64,000 nucleotides of DNA from Paenibacillus sp. FSL R7-0273 (GTDB lineage Bacteria; Bacillota; Bacilli; Paenibacillales; Paenibacillaceae). Below the pieces are notes generated by a model. That model was not told where the DNA came from, searched no databases, and worked only from the letters and a program-made list of their open reading frames with translations. Positions 62,862 through 64,000 of the stretch are shown here, piece after piece; position 1 is the first letter of the stretch; each line of letters begins with the position of its first letter. Where the stretch lies: the NCBI RefSeq assembly GCF_000758625.1, contig NZ_CP009283.1:5343501-5407500 (forward strand), given 5' to 3'. The translations under genes were made by a program, and so were the position numbers.

Positions 62862-64000
62862 GCCTCATTCCTCCTTGTTGGCTGCCCTGTACTGACATAT
62901 GGAATCTGAACAGCGTCCAGCTTGTGAATCTGCAGGGAGTTCACGACCACCTGCCCTGACTGCGCCCTTACCTCAATATGCTCAATCGGAGATTCAGGGA
63001 AGATCTGATCGGTCAGCACAACCAGGCCATTGTCCGCGTACACTTCAACCGCATTGCGGTCCAGCCAGATTTGCAGCTTGAGCTGCCCATTCACCGCAGC
63101 CAGGCTTGCACCATGCCGGCTTGCAAACGCAGGATGGAAATCAGTTACACCCGATTGGGAGCGGTCGGTGAACAGCCGCTTGTCAGCAGGGTCGTAACCG
63201 ATAATGATCTCGTCCTGTCCGGAGGATTTCAGGTGAATATAGATTCCATCCCCCGAACGAACATCCAGCTCTGCTTCAATCTCCAGCAGATTATAATGGG
63301 TCTGCTGTATGAAAGGAGTCTCAGGCGTAACCGTGACATCCTTCCAGCTCACGGATTCTTTGCGTAGCTGCCCGATTTCCCGGACAGGCATTTGGGTCAG
63401 CACGACGCTCCCTTCCTTGCTGGTCAAAGACAAGGCGCGGGGCAATGTCATTGCACCTCTCCAGGAACCGGTAGGGGTCTCGTTGGCATATTTCCAGTTG
63501 CTCATCCACCCGATGAGCACGCGGCGGCCGTCCTGCTCCGGAACATCCGACCAGGTAACGCCTGCATAGTTGTCTCTGCCATAATCCAGCCACAGGATAT
63601 GATCGGCCGGGTTGTCATTAACAAACGTCTTACCGTCGAATTCACCAATGAAGTATTGCGTGCGCGAGCCTTCCGGACAATCGGGATTGTCCCCGATGCT
63701 GATAATAAGCACCCATTTGGAACGGCCGCTGTCATCCACCGGCAGCTGAAACAGATCAGGACATTCCCAGACGCCGTCATGCGAGCCTTCTTCTTTGCCG
63801 AATTCACCCGTCAGCGACCAATCATGCAAATTGTCTGAAGCATAGAACCGGGCGTGGTCTCCCGCAACAATCGCCATAATCCACCGTTCACTTTGCGCAT
63901 GCCAGAATACCTTGGGATCCCGGAAGTCTACCAGCTCCTCCTCGGCAAGCACTGGATTACCATCATACTTCTGCCAGGTTTGACCTTCATCGCTGCTGTA
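62858..64000 (-). CDS. GH32 beta-fructosidase (C-terminal part, cut by window end)
   Basis: 381 residues of the C-terminal three quarters are visible. The frame runs through the end of the window (YSSDEGQTWQKYDGNPV). Conserved parts: DFRDPKVFWH, WECPDLFQLP with the acid/base Glu, GWMSNWKYANETPTGSWRGAMTLPR, and a GH32 C-terminal sandwich (FHPAFASRHGASLAAVNGQLKLQIWLDRNAVEVYA). Unlike the two paralogues downstream this follows the standard exo-levanase/inulinase/sucrase pattern. The first catalytic motif and any signal peptide lie outside. Its stop overlaps the next gene start, so the two are translated together. Confidence 0.9.
   Translation of the reverse strand, partial: YSSDEGQTWQKYDGNPVLAEEELVDFRDPKVFWHAQSERWIMAIVAGDHARFYASDNLHDWSLTGEFGKEEGSHDGVWECPDLFQLPVDDSGRSKWVLIISIGDNPDCPEGSRTQYFIGEFDGKTFVNDNPADHILWLDYGRDNYAGVTWSDVPEQDGRRVLIGWMSNWKYANETPTGSWRGAMTLPRALSLTSKEGSVVLTQMPVREIGQLRKESVSWKDVTVTPETPFIQQTHYNLLEIEAELDVRSGDGIYIHLKSSGQDEIIIGYDPADKRLFTDRSQSGVTDFHPAFASRHGASLAAVNGQLKLQIWLDRNAVEVYADNGLVVLTDQIFPESPIEHIEVRAQSGQVVVNSLQIHKLDAVQIPYVSTGQPTRRNEA

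Overview
The window looks like the chromosome of a Paenibacillus-type, low-GC-branch Gram-positive soil or plant-associated bacterium. The grounds are strong Shine-Dalgarno sites (AAGGAGG type), YesM/YesN-type two-component pairs, many sugar ABC transporters without their own ATPase, a secreted fructanase with three SLH cell-wall domains, and a Fur/Feo iron system. I saw no rRNA, tRNA, CRISPR array, phage or insertion-sequence genes. About half the window is carbohydrate catabolism. The rest is redox or iron housekeeping and small regulator-effector pairs.

Layout: (1) 1-7544, a glucuronide locus: a beta-glucuronidase cut by the window start, its ABC binding protein and two permeases on the minus strand, and a divergent YesM/YesN two-component pair. 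(2) 7545-11401, a split oxygen/nitric-oxide module: an A-type flavodiiron protein, an NAD(P)H:rubredoxin-reductase-like flavoprotein, a rubredoxin and an FLP/FNR-type regulator. (3) 11724-16896, an EamA transporter, then a beta-glucan pair (GH30 and a secreted GH3 with PA14 insert). The GH3 gene has 11-bp-periodic direct repeats upstream. (4) 16897-18329, 1.4 kb without genes that holds two 249-bp copies of a repeat. A third, diverged copy lies at 8693-8880. Each copy is made of four imperfect ~27-bp palindromes. (5) 18330-24263, a MarR/NmrA pair, an SDR, an alpha/alpha-toroid-like protein of unknown function, and feoA-feoB-FeoB-associated Cys-rich protein behind a near-perfect Fur box. (6) 24418-30343, an ABC-2 exporter, a LytTR regulator fused to a dead ABC-ATPase-like domain, and an OmpR-type two-component pair with a membrane-anchored protein. 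(7) 30536-32574, MarR plus a DHA2 drug exporter.

(8) 32621-44287 forms one raffinose/sucrose block. Fructokinase, sucrose phosphorylase and a LacI/ScrR-like repressor lie behind two abutting 16-bp operators set in the promoter. They are followed by GH4 alpha-galactosidase, an MsmEFG-like ABC importer, an AraC regulator and GH36 alpha-galactosidase. Galactosides would be imported, stripped of galactose, and the sucrose cleaved by phosphorolysis. (9) 44388-50577, a GH3 beta-glucosidase with a lone PTS EIIC, and a single-chain AraC regulator/GH39 glycosidase fusion. (10) 50830-52997, MarR and HxlR regulators around a nitronate-monooxygenase-like enzyme, with matching palindromic operators. (11) 53127-64000, a fructan locus with four GH32-type proteins. 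One is a 1938-residue SLH-anchored surface enzyme; one is a paralogue without signal peptide. Both have Glu where GH32 enzymes usually have the nucleophile Asp.

The points most worth a second look are the palindromic repeat family and its neighbouring long hairpin, the LytTR/dead-ABC fusion, the AraC-GH39 fusion, and the Glu-for-Asp GH32 pair.
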